This document shows positions 33,418-41,586 of a stretch of 64,000 bases of DNA, piece after piece. The stretch is from assembly GCF_003626645.1 (NCBI RefSeq), contig NZ_RBAM01000011.1, forward strand, positions 124,001 through 188,000, read 5' to 3'. This DNA comes from Streptomyces klenkii. Its GTDB lineage: Bacteria > Actinomycetota > Actinomycetes > Streptomycetales > Streptomycetaceae. Under the pieces are notes generated by a model, which was not told where the DNA came from, made no database searches, and worked only from the letters and a program-made list of their open reading frames with translations. Each line of letters begins with the position of its first letter. Positions within the stretch are counted from its first letter, which is position 1. Position numbers and translations under genes: made by a program.

Positions 33418-34422
33418 CTACTTGGGCGCGGGGACGCCCGCGGCCTTGGCGACGTCGTCCACGAGGTGGTTCGCGGCCTGGATGCCGATGCCGGACATCC
33501 ACGTCTCGTCCGGCACCTGGACGACCTTGTCGTTCTTGACGGCGCCGAGCTCCTTCCAGAGCGGGTTGTCCTGGACGGCGGACTGCTGGGTCTTCTTCGG
33601 GTCGTCGGCGACGGTCACGAACATCAGGTCCGCGTCGGCCTTGTCGATCTGCTCCGGGGAGACCTCCAGCATCGCCTTGTCGACGTCCTGCGACGCGGGG
33701 CGGCGCAGGCCGATGTCGGAGAGGACGATTCCGCTGAAGGACTGCTTCTGGTAGAGGCGGGTGGGGCCGGCCACGAAGCGGACGACGGACGCGGTGGGCA
33801 TCTTGCCGTCGTTCTTCTTCTTGATCTCCTCGCCCAGGGCCTTGGCGCGCTTCTCGTACGCCTCCATGGCCGCCCCGGCCTCCTTCTCCAGCCCCAGCGC
33901 CTCGGCGTGGGCCTTCAGGTTGTCCTTCCAGGGAGCGCCGGTGGTCTCGGTGAAGACGGTGGGGGCGATGCCCTTGAGCTTGTCGTAGACCTTGGCGTGG
34001 CGGACCTTGGAGGACAGGATCAGGTCGGGCTTGAGCGACATGATGCGCTCGATGTTGGGCTCCGCCATGGGCCCTACGTCCTTGGTGTCCTTGGTCTTGC
34101 CGGAGAGGTAGGAGGGGAACCCGCCCTCGGTCTTCATGTGGGGGGAGACGGCGCCGACCGGCTCGATGCCGAGCATGGTGACGTCGTCGAGTTCGCCGGT
34201 GTCGAGGACGACGACGCGCCGCGGCTTCTTCTTGATCTCGGTGGTGCCCATGGCGTGGGTGACCGAGCGCGGGAAGCCGGCGCCGGCGGCGGCGGGCTTG
34301 TCGTCGTCCTGCTTCGTCTCGCCGTCGCCGCACGCGCCGAGGGCGGCGGCACCGATGATCACGGCGAGAGACGCGGCGAACACTCTGCGCATACGGTTCT
34401 GGGCCGGCCGGAGCACGGTCAT
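33418..34422 (-). CDS. Siderophore-binding lipoprotein (periplasmic-binding-like, FecB/FepB type)
   Basis: 334 residues; AAAAGGAA precedes the ATG. A signal peptide with lipobox LGAC places Cys31 as the lipidated residue. The TroA-like fold follows: RRVVVLDTGELDDVTMLGIEPVGA in the N lobe, IERIMSLKPDLILSS, and a helix-rich linker (LEKEAGAAMEAYEKRAKALGEEI). It captures a ferric siderophore outside the membrane and passes it to the permeases encoded upstream. Linkage to the NIS genes suggests it is matched to the product of this locus, comparable to PvuB of the vibrioferrin system. Confidence 0.93.
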   Translation of the reverse strand: MTVLRPAQNRMRRVFAASLAVIIGAAALGACGDGETKQDDDKPAAAGAGFPRSVTHAMGTTEIKKKPRRVVVLDTGELDDVTMLGIEPVGAVSPHMKTEGGFPSYLSGKTKDTKDVGPMAEPNIERIMSLKPDLILSSKVRHAKVYDKLKGIAPTVFTETTGAPWKDNLKAHAEALGLEKEAGAAMEAYEKRAKALGEEIKKKNDGKMPTASVVRFVAGPTRLYQKQSFSGIVLSDIGLRRPASQDVDKAMLEVSPEQIDKADADLMFVTVADDPKKTQQSAVQDNPLWKELGAVKNDKVVQVPDETWMSGIGIQAANHLVDDVAKAAGVPAPK

Positions 34423-34464
34423 GGCGGGGTTCCTTTTCGAGCGGTGGGTGGGTGGTGGGGGGCG

Positions 34465-35379
34465 TCAGGAGGCGGCTCGCGCCGCGCGCTTGGCGGACCG
34501 GGCGCGGGGCACGACCAAGGGGGTGCCGGTCTCGGGATCGGGGACGACCCGGCACTCCACCCGGAAGACCTCCTCGACGAGTTCGGCGGTGAGGACGTCC
34601 GCCGGCGGGCCTGCCGCGGCCGGGCGGCCGTCGCACATGACGACCAGGTGGTCGGCGTAGCGGGCGGCCTGGCCGAGGTCGTGCAGGACCATCACGACCG
34701 TCCGCCCGGCCTCGGCGTTGAGCTCCTCGACCAGGTCGAGCACGTCGAGCTGGTGGCGCAGGTCGAGGAAGGTGGTGGGCTCGTCCAGAAGCAGCAGCGG
34801 GGTGTCCTGGGCGAGGGCGAGGGCGATCCAGGCGCGCTGGCGCTGGCCGCCGGAGAGCTCGTCGACGGCGCGGTCGCGCAGCGCGGTGGTGCCGGTGCGG
34901 GCGAGGGCCTCCTCGACAGCCGCCTGGTCGGCCTTGGACCAGGGGGTGAGCATCCGCTGGTGGGGGTAGCGGCCCAGGCGTACGAGGGCTTCGACGGTGA
35001 TGCCCTCGGGGGCGACGGCCTGCTGCGGGAGCAGGCCCATGCGGCGGGCCAGCGCGCGGGCGGGCATCCGGTGGACGTCGCTGCCGTCGAGGGTGACGGT
35101 GCCGGCGGTGGGGCTGAGCAGGCGGGCCATGCCGCGCAGCAGGGTGGACTTGCCGCAGGCGTTGGGGCCCACCACGGCGGTGACGGCTCCGCCCGGCAGG
35201 GCCAGGTCGATGCCGTCGACGACGACCGTGCCGCCGTAGCCGAGGGTGAGGCCGTGGGCCGCGAGGCGGCCGGTGCTCGCTGTGTCTGCTGTGCTCACTG
35301 CGGCGTCGGCACTGGTCGTGGCGCTCGCGTTCGTGCTCGTGCTCGTGCTCGTGCTCGTGGAGGGCTTCGTGGCGCTCAT
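34465..35379 (-). CDS. Iron-siderophore ABC transporter ATPase (FecE/FhuC type)
   Basis: 304 residues; ATG overlaps the permease stop (ATGA) with GGGAG nine bases before. Residues 6-36 are an unusual Ser/Thr/Ala tract (STSTSTSTST...) coded partly by a hexanucleotide repeat, with no counterpart in typical FecE proteins. The ATPase core has Walker A GPNACGKST (71-79), LSGGQRQRAWIALALAQ, Walker B LLLLDEPTTFLD and switch His in LHDLGQAARYADH. VVGPNACGKSTLL with an Asn-Ala pair is common for siderophore importers. It forms a complex with the two FecCD permeases. Confidence 0.94.
   Translation of the reverse strand: MSATKPSTSTSTSTSTNASATTSADAAVSTADTASTGRLAAHGLTLGYGGTVVVDGIDLALPGGAVTAVVGPNACGKSTLLRGMARLLSPTAGTVTLDGSDVHRMPARALARRMGLLPQQAVAPEGITVEALVRLGRYPHQRMLTPWSKADQAAVEEALARTGTTALRDRAVDELSGGQRQRAWIALALAQDTPLLLLDEPTTFLDLRHQLDVLDLVEELNAEAGRTVVMVLHDLGQAARYADHLVVMCDGRPAAAGPPADVLTAELVEEVFRVECRVVPDPETGTPLVVPRARSAKRAARAAS
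35331..35360. repeat. Hexanucleotide repeat in the siderophore ATPase gene
   Basis: Four perfect TCGTGC units and one imperfect unit (plus-strand reading) encode the Ser-Thr tract at the N-terminus of the ATPase. Unit changes keep the frame, so length variation would alter only the tract. Confidence 0.8.
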
Positions 35380-36431
35380 CGGGTGGTACTCCCAGCGTTG
35401 GGCTTCATCTGACGCAGCATCAGTACGAGCAGCCAGGGCGCCCCGAGCGTCGCGGTGACGACGCCGACGGGCAGCCCTTGTACGGGCAGGAGGTGCAGCA
35501 CGATCAGGTCGGCGCCCAGCAGCAGGGCGGCTCCGGTCAGGCCGCTCAGCGCGAGCGTGCCCAGGGTGGGCGGCCCGGCGAGGAACCGCACGACGTGCGG
35601 GACGGCCAGGGCCACGAAGCCGATGGGCCCGGTGAGGGCGGCGGCGACCGAGGCCAGGACGACGGCGAGGAACAGCAGGTGCAGCCGGGCGGCCCTGGGG
35701 GCCAGGCCGAGGGCGCCGGCGGTGTCGTCGCCCAGGTCGAGGACGGCGAGCCGCCGGTTGCAGGCCAGGGCGAGGGCGATCCCGGCGAGGATCGCCGCTC
35801 CCCCGGCGCCGAACTCGGTCCAGGTCCGCCCGTAGACCGACCCGGTGGTCCACTGGAGTGCGGTGGAGGCGAGCTCGCGGGGGAAGCGCACGATGAAGAG
35901 GTTGACGGCGGCGGCGAGCCCCGACTGCACGGCGATGCCGACGAGGACGAGCCGGGAGACGGTGAACCCGCCCCGCCAGGCCAGCAGTCCGAGCAGGACG
36001 GCCGCGAGCAGCCCGCCCAGAAGGGCGGCGAGCGGGGTGAGGGCGGCCGAGGCGCCCGTGGCGATGGCGGCCACTGCGCCCAGGGAGGCGCCACCGGTCA
36101 CGCCGACCACGTCCGGGGACGCGAGGGGGTTGCGGGCGACGCGCTGGAGGACCGCTCCGGCGACGCCCAGCCCGGCGCCGGCCGCAAGGGCGGACAGCAC
36201 GCGGGGGGCGCGCAGCTCCTGAACGAGCATCACCGTACCGGGGTCGCCGAGGCCCACCAGGCCGCGCAGGGCGTCCACCGGCGGGACGGACACTTCGCCG
36301 GTGCCGAGGCCGACGGCCGTCAGCACGACGAGCAGGGCCACGGCGGCGGCGCTCAGCAGCGCGGTGCGCCGGCGCTGCCGGGCGAGCGCGCGGGGGGCCG
36401 CCGGGGCGGGGGTGACCGCAAGGGGGGTCAT
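35376..36431 (-). CDS. FecCD-family siderophore permease
   Basis: 351 residues with about nine to ten transmembrane helices. ELRAPRVLSALAAGAGLGVAGAVLQRVARNPLASPDVVGVTGGASLGA is the hallmark of FecCD permeases, and GPIGFVALAVPHVVRFLAG marks the ATPase-contact region. The start overlaps the stop of the first permease (ATGA), and its own stop overlaps the ATPase start, so the three transporter genes are tightly coupled. It pairs with the first permease to form the membrane channel for the ferric siderophore. Confidence 0.95.
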   Translation of the reverse strand: MTPLAVTPAPAAPRALARQRRRTALLSAAAVALLVVLTAVGLGTGEVSVPPVDALRGLVGLGDPGTVMLVQELRAPRVLSALAAGAGLGVAGAVLQRVARNPLASPDVVGVTGGASLGAVAAIATGASAALTPLAALLGGLLAAVLLGLLAWRGGFTVSRLVLVGIAVQSGLAAAVNLFIVRFPRELASTALQWTTGSVYGRTWTEFGAGGAAILAGIALALACNRRLAVLDLGDDTAGALGLAPRAARLHLLFLAVVLASVAAALTGPIGFVALAVPHVVRFLAGPPTLGTLALSGLTGAALLLGADLIVLHLLPVQGLPVGVVTATLGAPWLLVLMLRQMKPNAGSTTR

Positions 36432-37504
36432 CGCGCCACCTTCCGGGCGAGAAAGGCCAGCAGCGGGGCACCGAGCAGGGCGGTGACGATGCCCACTTCG
36501 AGTTCGACGGGCCGCAGCACCAGGCGGCCGGCGACGTCCGCGGTGAGCAGCAGCAGCGGCCCGGCGACGAGGCAGCCGGGCAGCACCCAGCGGTGGTCGT
36601 TGCCGACAAGCTTGCGCACGAGGTGCGGGGCGGCGAGGCCCACGAAGGACAGGGGGCCCGCGACCGCGACGGAGGAGGCGGCGAGCAGGACGACCGCGAG
36701 CCCTCCGGCCGCGCGGACCCCGGCGACGGGGACGCCGAGCGCCTGCGCGGTCTCGTCGCCGAGGGCGAGGGCGTTGAGCGCGGGCGCGACGGCCAGGGCG
36801 AGGACGAGGCCGGCCAGCAGCGGTACGAGGACCGGCAGCAGGATGCCGGTCTGCCGTCCGGCGAGCGACCCGGCCAGCCAGAAGCGGGCCTCGTCCAGGG
36901 TGCGGTGGCTGGTGAGCATCACCGCGGAGGTCCAGGAGATGAGGACGGCGTCCAGCACGGTGCCGCCGAGCGCGAGGCGCACGGGGTCCAGATCGCCGGC
37001 GCGGCGGGCGAGGGAGAGGACCGCGAGCGTGGCCAGGGCGGCGCCGGCGAAGGCGAACCACAAGTACTGCGCGGGGTGCGAGAGATGCAGCGCGTAGCTC
37101 GCGACGACGACGGCGAAGCCGGCCCCGTGGTTGATCCCCAGCGTGGCGGGCGAGGCGAGCGGGTTGCGGGTGATGCCCTGGGCGAGGGCGCCCGCGAGGG
37201 CGAGCGCGGCGCCGACGACGAGGCCGATCACGGTGCGCGGCACCCGCAGGCCGGTCACGACGAGGCCGTCGCGGCTCCGGTCGCCGCCGGTGAGGGCGTG
37301 CCACACCGTCTCCAGGGGCACCGAGCGGGAGCCCAGCGCGAGGCTGAGCGCCACGCAGACGGCCAGCAGGGCGACGCCGCCGAGCAGCAGGGCGGCCCTG
37401 CGGGCCGGGACCGAACGCCCGGCGGCGGGCCCGGCGGTGGGCCCGGCGTCGGGCACGGCGGAGCCCGGGGCAGCCGGAGCGGCCCCTGGAGCGGTCTCGT
37501 TCAC
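36428..37504 (-). CDS. FecCD-family siderophore permease, first gene of the iron operon
   Basis: 358 residues from a GTG at 37504. The start codon begins eight bases after the -10 hexamer, with no ribosome site between, so the mRNA is probably leaderless. The first 35 residues are a Pro/Ala/Gly tail, then about nine to ten helices. GLRVPRTVIGLVVGAALALAGALAQGITRNPLASPATLGINHGAG is the FecCD signature, with GPLSFVGLAAPHLVRKLVG near the ATPase contact. A DmdR/IdeR-type iron box lies just upstream (37520-37538), so the operon should be repressed in iron-rich cells. Confidence 0.94.
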   Translation of the reverse strand: MNETAPGAAPAAPGSAVPDAGPTAGPAAGRSVPARRAALLLGGVALLAVCVALSLALGSRSVPLETVWHALTGGDRSRDGLVVTGLRVPRTVIGLVVGAALALAGALAQGITRNPLASPATLGINHGAGFAVVVASYALHLSHPAQYLWFAFAGAALATLAVLSLARRAGDLDPVRLALGGTVLDAVLISWTSAVMLTSHRTLDEARFWLAGSLAGRQTGILLPVLVPLLAGLVLALAVAPALNALALGDETAQALGVPVAGVRAAGGLAVVLLAASSVAVAGPLSFVGLAAPHLVRKLVGNDHRWVLPGCLVAGPLLLLTADVAGRLVLRPVELEVGIVTALLGAPLLAFLARKVAR

Positions 37505-37511
37505 GAGGGAG

Positions 37512-37542
37512 ACCCTAGGTTAGGTAAGGCTTACCTTGTCAA
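37512..37542 (-). promoter_or_regulatory. Iron-box promoter of the siderophore operon
   Basis: On the minus strand TTGACA (37542-37537) and TAGGGT (37517-37512) are separated by 19 bases. The spacer contains the palindromic iron box, TTAGGTAAGGCTTACCTTG on the plus strand at 37520-37538, close to the DmdR1/IdeR consensus TTAGGTTAGGCTCACCTAA. A bound iron repressor would block polymerase directly. Confidence 0.88.
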
Positions 37543-37601
37543 TTCTTCATGGAACGCACACCCTCACATGCCCTCAATGCCCATTTATGGGCGCGGGAGC
37601 A

Positions 37602-39170
37602 TCACGTTCCCAGCCCGATCCGCCGGTAGCGCGCACGCCTGTCGGCCAGGCGTTCGCCCTGCTCGCGTGCGCGGAGGGCGGCCATTTCCGCACCGAGAAG
37701 GGCGCCGAGACGCGGCAGAAAATCGCCGTCCGCGGCGGCCGGGCCGGCCTCCGGGCCCCCCTCCGGCTCCTCGACCACCACGTCCACGATGCCGTTGGCC
37801 AGGAGGTCCGCGGACCGTACGCCCTGCCGCCCGGCGACCTCGTAGGCCCGGTCCGTCGTGCGGTACAGGATCGCCGAGGCCCCCTCGGGCGGCAGCGGCG
37901 ACAGCCACGCGTGCCGGACCGCGACGACCCGGTCCGCGGGGAGCAGCGCGAGCGCCGCGCCGCCCGCGCCCTGGCCGAGCAGCAGGCACAGCGTCGGCGC
38001 GGGCAGGGTCACCAGGTCCGCCAGGCAGCGGGCGATCTCGCCGGCCAGGCCGCCCTCTTCGGCGTCGCGGGAGAGCGCCGCGCCCGCCGTGTCGACCACG
38101 GTGAGCAGCGGCAGGCCCAGTTCGGCGGCGATCCGCATGCCGCGCCGGGCGGCGCGGAGGCCGGCCGGGCCGAGCGCCTGCCCGGCGGCGGGCACACCGC
38201 CCGCGCCTGTCCCGGCCGCCGCACCCGTACGGCTTCCGCGGTCGTGCCCGAGCACCACGCAGGGCGTGCCGCCGACGTGCGCGAGGGCGAGCAGCAGCCC
38301 GGGGTCGCGCTCCCCCGCGCCCGTACCGCTGAGCGGGGTGACGTCGGTGGCGGCGGCGTCCAGCAGGGCGCGGACGCCGGGGCGTTCGGGGTCGCGGGAG
38401 CGGCGAATCGATTCTTCGGCGGCGGGGGCGGGGGCAGGGGCGGCCGGGGAGTCCCCGGCAGGCGCGGCGGGGACGGGAGCGGACGGCTCGCCGCACAGCA
38501 CCCCCAGCGCCCGCGCCACGACCCCCGGCAGCTGCTCGGCGCTCAGCACGGCGTCCACCAGCCCGTTGGCCAGCAGGTTCTCCGCGACCTGCACCCCCGG
38601 CGGGAACTCCTCCCCGTACAGGGCCTCGTGGACGCGCGGCCCCAGGAAGCCGATGAGCGCGCCCGGTTCGGCGGAGGTGAGGTGCCCGAGCGAGCCCCAC
38701 GAGGCGAGGACGCCGCCCGTCGTGGGGTGCCGGAGGTGGACGAGGTAGGGCAGGCCGGCCGCCTTGTGGTCGGTGATGGCGGCCGCGACCTTGACCATCT
38801 GGAGGAAGGCCACCGTGCCCTCCTGCATCCGGGTGCCGCCCGAGGCGGGCGCCGCGAGCAGCGGCAGCCCCTCGGCCGTGGCCCGCTCCACCGCGCGCAC
38901 CAGCCGCTCCCCCGCCGCCACGCCGATCGACCCGGCCAGGAAGCGGAACTCGCACGCCACCACGGCCACTCGGCGGCCGTGCACCCGCCCCTCGCCGGTG
39001 ACGACGGACTCGTCGAGACCGGTGCGCTCGCGCGCGGCGAGGAGGTCGGCGCGGTAGGCGGGGTCGTCCGTCGTGACCTCGACGGGCTCGTCCCAGCAGC
39101 TCCAGCTGCCGGGGTCCACTACGGTGCGGACGAGGTCGAGGGCGGAAGTGCGGTGGTTGCTCGCGTTCAT
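37602..39170 (-). CDS. Fused acyl-CoA carboxylase carboxyltransferase (beta plus alpha domains)
   Basis: 522 residues that combine two crotonase-fold halves: an AccD-like N half (GRVHGRRVAVVACEFRFLAGSIG, PASGGTRMQEGTVAFLQM, GGVLASWGSLGHLTSAEPGALIGFLGPRV) and an AccA-like C half (PGLRAARRGMRIAAELGLPLLTVVDTAGAALS, GEIARCLADLVTLPAPTLCLLLGQGAGGAAL). The zinc finger of classical AccD is absent. The enzyme transfers carboxyl from carboxybiotin to an acyl-CoA; no biotin carrier or carboxylase gene is adjacent, so those partners must be elsewhere. It starts five bases after the Lrp/AsnC gene, which probably regulates it. The substrate acyl-CoA is uncertain. Confidence 0.9.
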   Translation of the reverse strand: MNASNHRTSALDLVRTVVDPGSWSCWDEPVEVTTDDPAYRADLLAARERTGLDESVVTGEGRVHGRRVAVVACEFRFLAGSIGVAAGERLVRAVERATAEGLPLLAAPASGGTRMQEGTVAFLQMVKVAAAITDHKAAGLPYLVHLRHPTTGGVLASWGSLGHLTSAEPGALIGFLGPRVHEALYGEEFPPGVQVAENLLANGLVDAVLSAEQLPGVVARALGVLCGEPSAPVPAAPAGDSPAAPAPAPAAEESIRRSRDPERPGVRALLDAAATDVTPLSGTGAGERDPGLLLALAHVGGTPCVVLGHDRGSRTGAAAGTGAGGVPAAGQALGPAGLRAARRGMRIAAELGLPLLTVVDTAGAALSRDAEEGGLAGEIARCLADLVTLPAPTLCLLLGQGAGGAALALLPADRVVAVRHAWLSPLPPEGASAILYRTTDRAYEVAGRQGVRSADLLANGIVDVVVEEPEGGPEAGPAAADGDFLPRLGALLGAEMAALRAREQGERLADRRARYRRIGLGT

Positions 39171-39174
39171 GCCG

Positions 39175-39636
39175 TCACCCTGTCACGAGCGGCCCCACCA
39201 CGTCCTTGGTCACGTGCTGGTAAATCACGGAGCTGCGGAAGTCCACGACCTCGCGGCGCCCGGAGAAGCGGTCCATCAGCAGGCTGTGCAGGTCGTCGAC
39301 CTCGGGCACGGCCACGTGCACCAGGAAGTCGTCCCCGCCCGCGACGACGTACACGTTGAGCACCTCGGGCAGCCCGATGAGGTACGCCTTGAAGCCCTCG
39401 ATGACCTCCCGGCTCATCGGCCGGATCCGTACCGACAGCAGCGCCTGCACCGGCCGGCCCAGCGCCCGCAGGTCGACCGTCGCCCGGTACCCGGTGATCA
39501 CGCCGCGGTGGCGCAGCGCCCGCACCCGCTCCAGGCAGGTGGAGGGGGCGATGCCGAGGGTGCGGGCGAGGTCGCGGTTGGTCTGCCGCGCATCGCGCTG
39601 GAGTTCCCTGACGATCGCCGAATCTATGTCGTCCAT
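39175..39636 (-). CDS. Lrp/AsnC family regulator
   Basis: 153 residues from the ATG at 39636; longer frames from upstream GTG/ATG codons are possible, and no ribosome site precedes this ATG. The N-terminal HTH reads MDDIDSAIVRELQRDARQTNRDLARTLGIAPSTCLERVRALRHRGVI; the C-terminal RAM domain includes LPEVLNVYVVAGGDDFLVHVAVPEVDDLHSLLMDRFSG, which binds amino acids and forms octamers in the family. It forms an operon with the carboxyltransferase gene and is divergent from an APC transporter, so both are likely targets. An amino-acid effector is expected by family. Confidence 0.92.
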   Translation of the reverse strand: MDDIDSAIVRELQRDARQTNRDLARTLGIAPSTCLERVRALRHRGVITGYRATVDLRALGRPVQALLSVRIRPMSREVIEGFKAYLIGLPEVLNVYVVAGGDDFLVHVAVPEVDDLHSLLMDRFSGRREVVDFRSSVIYQHVTKDVVGPLVTG

Positions 39637-39717
39637 AAGGGCACATGATGCCGCACGCACCGAATTTAGTTCGGCGAGAGGCCTTCCTTGCTACTGGTCG
39701 AGCTAACTTCACCACCC

Positions 39718-41013
39718 GTGACCGTACGAACCACTCGCGCTCCCGCCCCTCCCCGGCCGTCCGTTCGGGGACTGGGCGTCGGCAGCGGCACGGCCCTGTG
39801 CGCCGGCGCCGTCCTCGGCCCGGGCGTCCTGGCCCTGCCCGCGCTGGCCGCCGACGCGGCCGGGCCGGCCTCCATCCTGGCCTGGCTGGTCCTGCTCGTG
39901 ACGAGCGTGCCCGTAGCCCTGTCGTTCGCCGCGCTCGGCGCGCGGTTCCCGGACGGCGGCGGGGTCGCGACCTTCGTGCACCGGGCGGCGGGCCCGCGGG
40001 CCGCGGCGGCGGTCGGCTGGTGGTTCTACGGGGCCGTGCCGATCGGCGTCGTGGCGGCGGCCCTGATCGGCGGCCAGTACGTGGCCGGGGCCCTGGGGCT
40101 GGGCCCGGTGGCGGCCGCGGCGATCGGGGCCGTGGTCATCGCGGCGTCGTTCGCGGCCAACTGCGTGGGCCTGCACCTGTCGGGGCGGGTGCAGTTGCTG
40201 CTGGTGGCCCTGCTGGCAGCGGTGCTGGCCGGGGCCGCGCTCGCGGCGGCACCCCACATGACCTCCGCGCACTTCACCCCGTTCATGCCGCACGGCTGGG
40301 GCTCGGTGGGCTCGGCCGCGGGCGTGCTGTTCTTCGCCTTCGCGGGCTGGGAGGCGGCCAGCCACCTCTCCGGCGAATTCGCGAACCCGGCCCGCGACCT
40401 GCCGAGGGTGACGGTGTACACGCTGACCGCCGTCTCCGTCCTCTACCTCGGGCTCGCCGTGACGACGATCGGCGCGCTCGGCCCGGCCGCCGCCGGCACG
40501 GACACCCCGCTGACGGACCTCCTCGCCCGGAGCGCCGGCACGGCCGCCCGCCCGATCGCCGCCGCGGCGGCCCTGTTCCTCACCTTCGGCGCCGTCAACA
40601 CCTACCTCGCCGGCGCCTCCCGCCTGGGCGCCGCCCTCGGCCGCGACGGCGCCGCCCCCCGCTGGCTCGCCCGCGGCGCCGCCCCGGGCGAGGTGCCGCG
40701 GCGCAGCCTGACCGTACTGGCGGGCGCCTGCGCGGCGGTCGGCACGGCGGCTTGGCTCGCCGGCGGCGACCTGGACGGCCTGATGCGCGCCACGTCAACC
40801 TGCCTGGCCTCGGTAACCCTGGCGGGCCTCTTGTCGGCCCTGACCCTGCTCCCCCGCCGGACATGGCTCTGGCACGCGGGAATCGCCAGCTCCCTGATCA
40901 CGGCGGGGGTACTGGCCTTCTCGGGACTCCTGCTGCTGATACCGGTGGTACTGGCGGGGCTGTCGTGGGGCTTCACGACACTGACGGGCCGGGGGCGAGC
41001 GGGCCGGGCGTAG
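39718..41013 (+). CDS. APC family amino acid transporter
   Basis: 431 residues if started at the GTG at 39718, which has no ribosome site but lies eight bases after TAACTT, so leaderless translation is possible; a TTG at 39688 with GAGAGG upstream would add ten residues. About 12 helices. GVGSGTALCAGAVLGPGVLALPALAADAAGPASI is the substrate-binding first-helix signature of APC carriers, and FFAFAGWEAASHLSGEFANPARDLPR matches helix 6 onward. The divergent Lrp/AsnC regulator suggests control by an amino acid. Substrate unknown. Confidence 0.9.
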   Translation: MTVRTTRAPAPPRPSVRGLGVGSGTALCAGAVLGPGVLALPALAADAAGPASILAWLVLLVTSVPVALSFAALGARFPDGGGVATFVHRAAGPRAAAAVGWWFYGAVPIGVVAAALIGGQYVAGALGLGPVAAAAIGAVVIAASFAANCVGLHLSGRVQLLLVALLAAVLAGAALAAAPHMTSAHFTPFMPHGWGSVGSAAGVLFFAFAGWEAASHLSGEFANPARDLPRVTVYTLTAVSVLYLGLAVTTIGALGPAAAGTDTPLTDLLARSAGTAARPIAAAAALFLTFGAVNTYLAGASRLGAALGRDGAAPRWLARGAAPGEVPRRSLTVLAGACAAVGTAAWLAGGDLDGLMRATSTCLASVTLAGLLSALTLLPRRTWLWHAGIASSLITAGVLAFSGLLLLIPVVLAGLSWGFTTLTGRGRAGRA

Positions 41014-41020
41014 ACGCCGC

Positions 41021-41371
41021 TCACTTCCCCCAGCGACTCGCCGAGTTGGCCTGCCGCACTTTGGCACTGAGCAGCTCGGCGTCGGTGGCCCGGCGGTGCG
41101 GGTGCGCCTCCGGCTCGGATCCGGGCTCGGGCGCCCCGCACCTGCACGAGGACAGCGGGCCGGGAGAACTGAGATCAATACCGTGGGCGGTCGCCCAGAC
41201 GTAGACCTTGCAGGACGGGGAGGGGGACGGGGGCTCGGGCGCCTGGACCGGGGCGGACTCGGGCGGTGCAGCGGGGGTTGCCTCGGAAACGAGGACGGCT
41301 TCCTTACGGGCACGAGCTCCGAACCCGAAGGTCCGGAACCATCCCGTGCAGCGGGCGATAAAATGGCGCAC
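41021..41371 (-). CDS. Hypothetical protein, 116 aa
   Basis: A GTG at 41371 has GAGGAG seven bases upstream, which makes the frame credible. The N-terminus (RHFIARCTGWFRTFGFGARARK) is basic and aromatic, followed by an Ala/Pro-rich linker and a C-terminal part with CKVYVWATAHGIDLSSPG, a faint resemblance to the Lsr2 C-terminal DNA-binding pattern (VR.WA...G), too weak to assign. CRCGAPEPG contains a Cys pair. It is divergent from the XRE regulator and tail-to-tail with the APC transporter (7 bases). I cannot name a function. Confidence 0.5.
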   Translation of the reverse strand: MRHFIARCTGWFRTFGFGARARKEAVLVSEATPAAPPESAPVQAPEPPSPSPSCKVYVWATAHGIDLSSPGPLSSCRCGAPEPGSEPEAHPHRRATDAELLSAKVRQANSASRWGK

Positions 41372-41586
41372 GTTGACGCTCCTCTTCAGCGTTGACCACG
41401 CCCCGGGGCCGTTGCAGCGGTCGCCGGGGCTCTGTACGTCACGGCAGCATGCCCACTACTCAGTGCAGGCGCAACGCAATCGCCAAAAGTGCATACGCGC
41501 GAGTGAACTCGTTGCCATGGGGGCTGATTTGATGCGGGACACTGTGCTTCGCTTCCGCCCCTGCGACACTCCCTGGAGAGTGGAAC

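Noticed and set aside
41021..41371. Assignment of the 116-aa protein as an Lsr2-type DNA-binding protein
   Set aside because: Only a short WA..HG pattern matches; the Arg-Gly core and N-terminal dimerisation domain are missing.
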